Assembly: GCA_029881775.1 (NCBI GenBank) | Contig: JAOULY010000173.1 | Span: 1 to 5,237 of the forward strand | Length of the DNA stretch: 5,237 bases | Direction: 5' to 3' | Source: Gammaproteobacteria bacterium | Lineage (GTDB): Bacteria > Pseudomonadota > Gammaproteobacteria > UBA9214 | In this document: positions 4,843 through 5,237 of the stretch, piece after piece | Layout: every line of letters begins with the position of its first letter | Position numbering within the stretch: the first letter of the stretch is position 1 | Program-made: the position numbers and the translations under genes | Notes under the pieces: model-generated | Told to the model about the DNA's origin: nothing | The model's input: only the letters and a program-made list of their open reading frames with translations | The model's database searches: none

Positions 4843-5237
4843 GTAGCCTGGATGGAGTGAAACGGAATCCGGGGCAGGGGTTTTGCCCCGCCCAACCCCG
4901 GATTACGGCCTGCGGCCTTTATCCGGGCTACGTCCGCTGTAGCCTGGATGGAGTGAAACGGAATCCGGGGCAGGGGTTTGTGCCCCGCCCAACCCCCGGA
5001 TTACGGCCCGTGGCCTTCATCCGGGCTACGTCCGCTGTAGCCTGGATGGAGTGAAACGGAATCCGGGGCAGGGGTTTGTACCCCGCCCAACCCCCGGATT
5101 ACGGCCCGTGGCCTTCATCCGGGCTACGCCCGCTGTAGCCTGGATGGAGTGAAACGGAATCCGGGGCAGGGGTTTGTGCCCCGCCCAACCCCCGGATTAC
5201 GGCCTGCGGCCTTTATCCGGGCTACGCCCGCTGTAGC
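4843..5237. repeat. Tandem BIME array, about 98-bp units, continues beyond window
   Basis: Units start at 4843, 4939, 5037 and 5135 (96, 98, 98 and 98 bp), and a fifth begins at 5233. Each unit is a 31-nt REP on the plus strand, a 25-nt (23 in unit 1) GC-rich spacer, an inverted 35-nt REP, and a 7-nt spacer joining the two GTAG heads. Plus-strand REPs: 4843-4873, 4939-4969, 5037-5067, 5135-5165. Minus-strand REPs: 4897-4931, 4995-5029, 5093-5127, 5191-5225. CT directly precedes every plus-strand GTAG. The units differ at only a few positions, so the array is young. Nothing in it supports a protein-coding gene. Confidence 0.95.
4968..4990. repeat. Bulged hairpin in BIME spacer (example from unit 2)
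   Basis: GGGC, a bulged A, then GGGG (4968-4976) can pair with CCCC, G, CCC (4983-4990) around a 6-nt loop. The equivalents in units 1, 3 and 4 keep both arms; loops are TTTTG, TTTGTA and TTTGTG. The left arm shares bases 4968-4969 with the stem of the preceding REP, so the two folds compete. Confidence 0.6.

Noticed and set aside
4719..5054. 111-codon plus-strand open frame with a repeated CSLDGVKRNPGQGF segment
   Set aside because: It is a translation of the REP/BIME array; the repeated peptide follows the DNA repeat and overlaps the RAYT start region.
4843..5237. Regular repeats resembling a CRISPR array
   Set aside because: Units are 98 bp with internal inverted REPs, and the intervening bases are themselves repeated rather than unique spacers; no cas genes are present.

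Overview
The window looks like chromosome from a GC-rich gammaproteobacterium. This rests on a bacterial-type PEP carboxylase, a type A RNase P RNA very close to the E. coli one, and a REP-associated tyrosine transposase (RAYT) with GTAG-headed REP palindromes, a combination typical of Gammaproteobacteria. The genus cannot be named from the sequence alone.

Layout. Positions 1-2734 hold phosphoenolpyruvate carboxylase (ppc) on the minus strand, in one unbroken frame, cut at its 3' end by the window edge. Positions 2735-3007 are a divergent intergenic region with a good -10 box for ppc, a 14-bp palindrome in the presumed ppc leader and a dyad overlapping its -35 region. Positions 3008-3484 encode a small TPR protein of unknown function on the plus strand, starting at a GTG just behind a run of eight G. 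Positions 3547-3892 are rnpB, with a -10 box and GC-rich discriminator placed so that transcription would start at the mature 5' end.

From 3913 to the right edge the window is a RAYT/REP locus. An intact RAYT gene (4174-4701, minus strand) keeps its HxH metal motif and its catalytic tyrosine. On its left are one inverted 31-nt REP and a tandem array of 83-bp units, each beginning with a 35-nt REP. On its right are two single REPs and then a tandem BIME array of about 98-bp units that runs off the window. Each BIME unit pairs a 31-nt REP with an inverted 35-nt REP. The 35-nt REP is identical on both sides of the gene but in opposite orientation.

How the parts relate. ppc, the TPR gene and rnpB look like unrelated housekeeping neighbours. 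The RAYT and the REPs form one functional unit: the enzyme is expected to recognise and nick GTAG-headed REP hairpins as single strands. The most unusual point is that the left 83-bp units carry, directly after each REP, a copy of the last 16 bases of the RAYT locus including its stop codon. This suggests that the repeats and the end of the gene were amplified together. The right-hand units form a mosaic of sequence variants, and inverted neighbours can pair with each other as well as with themselves.
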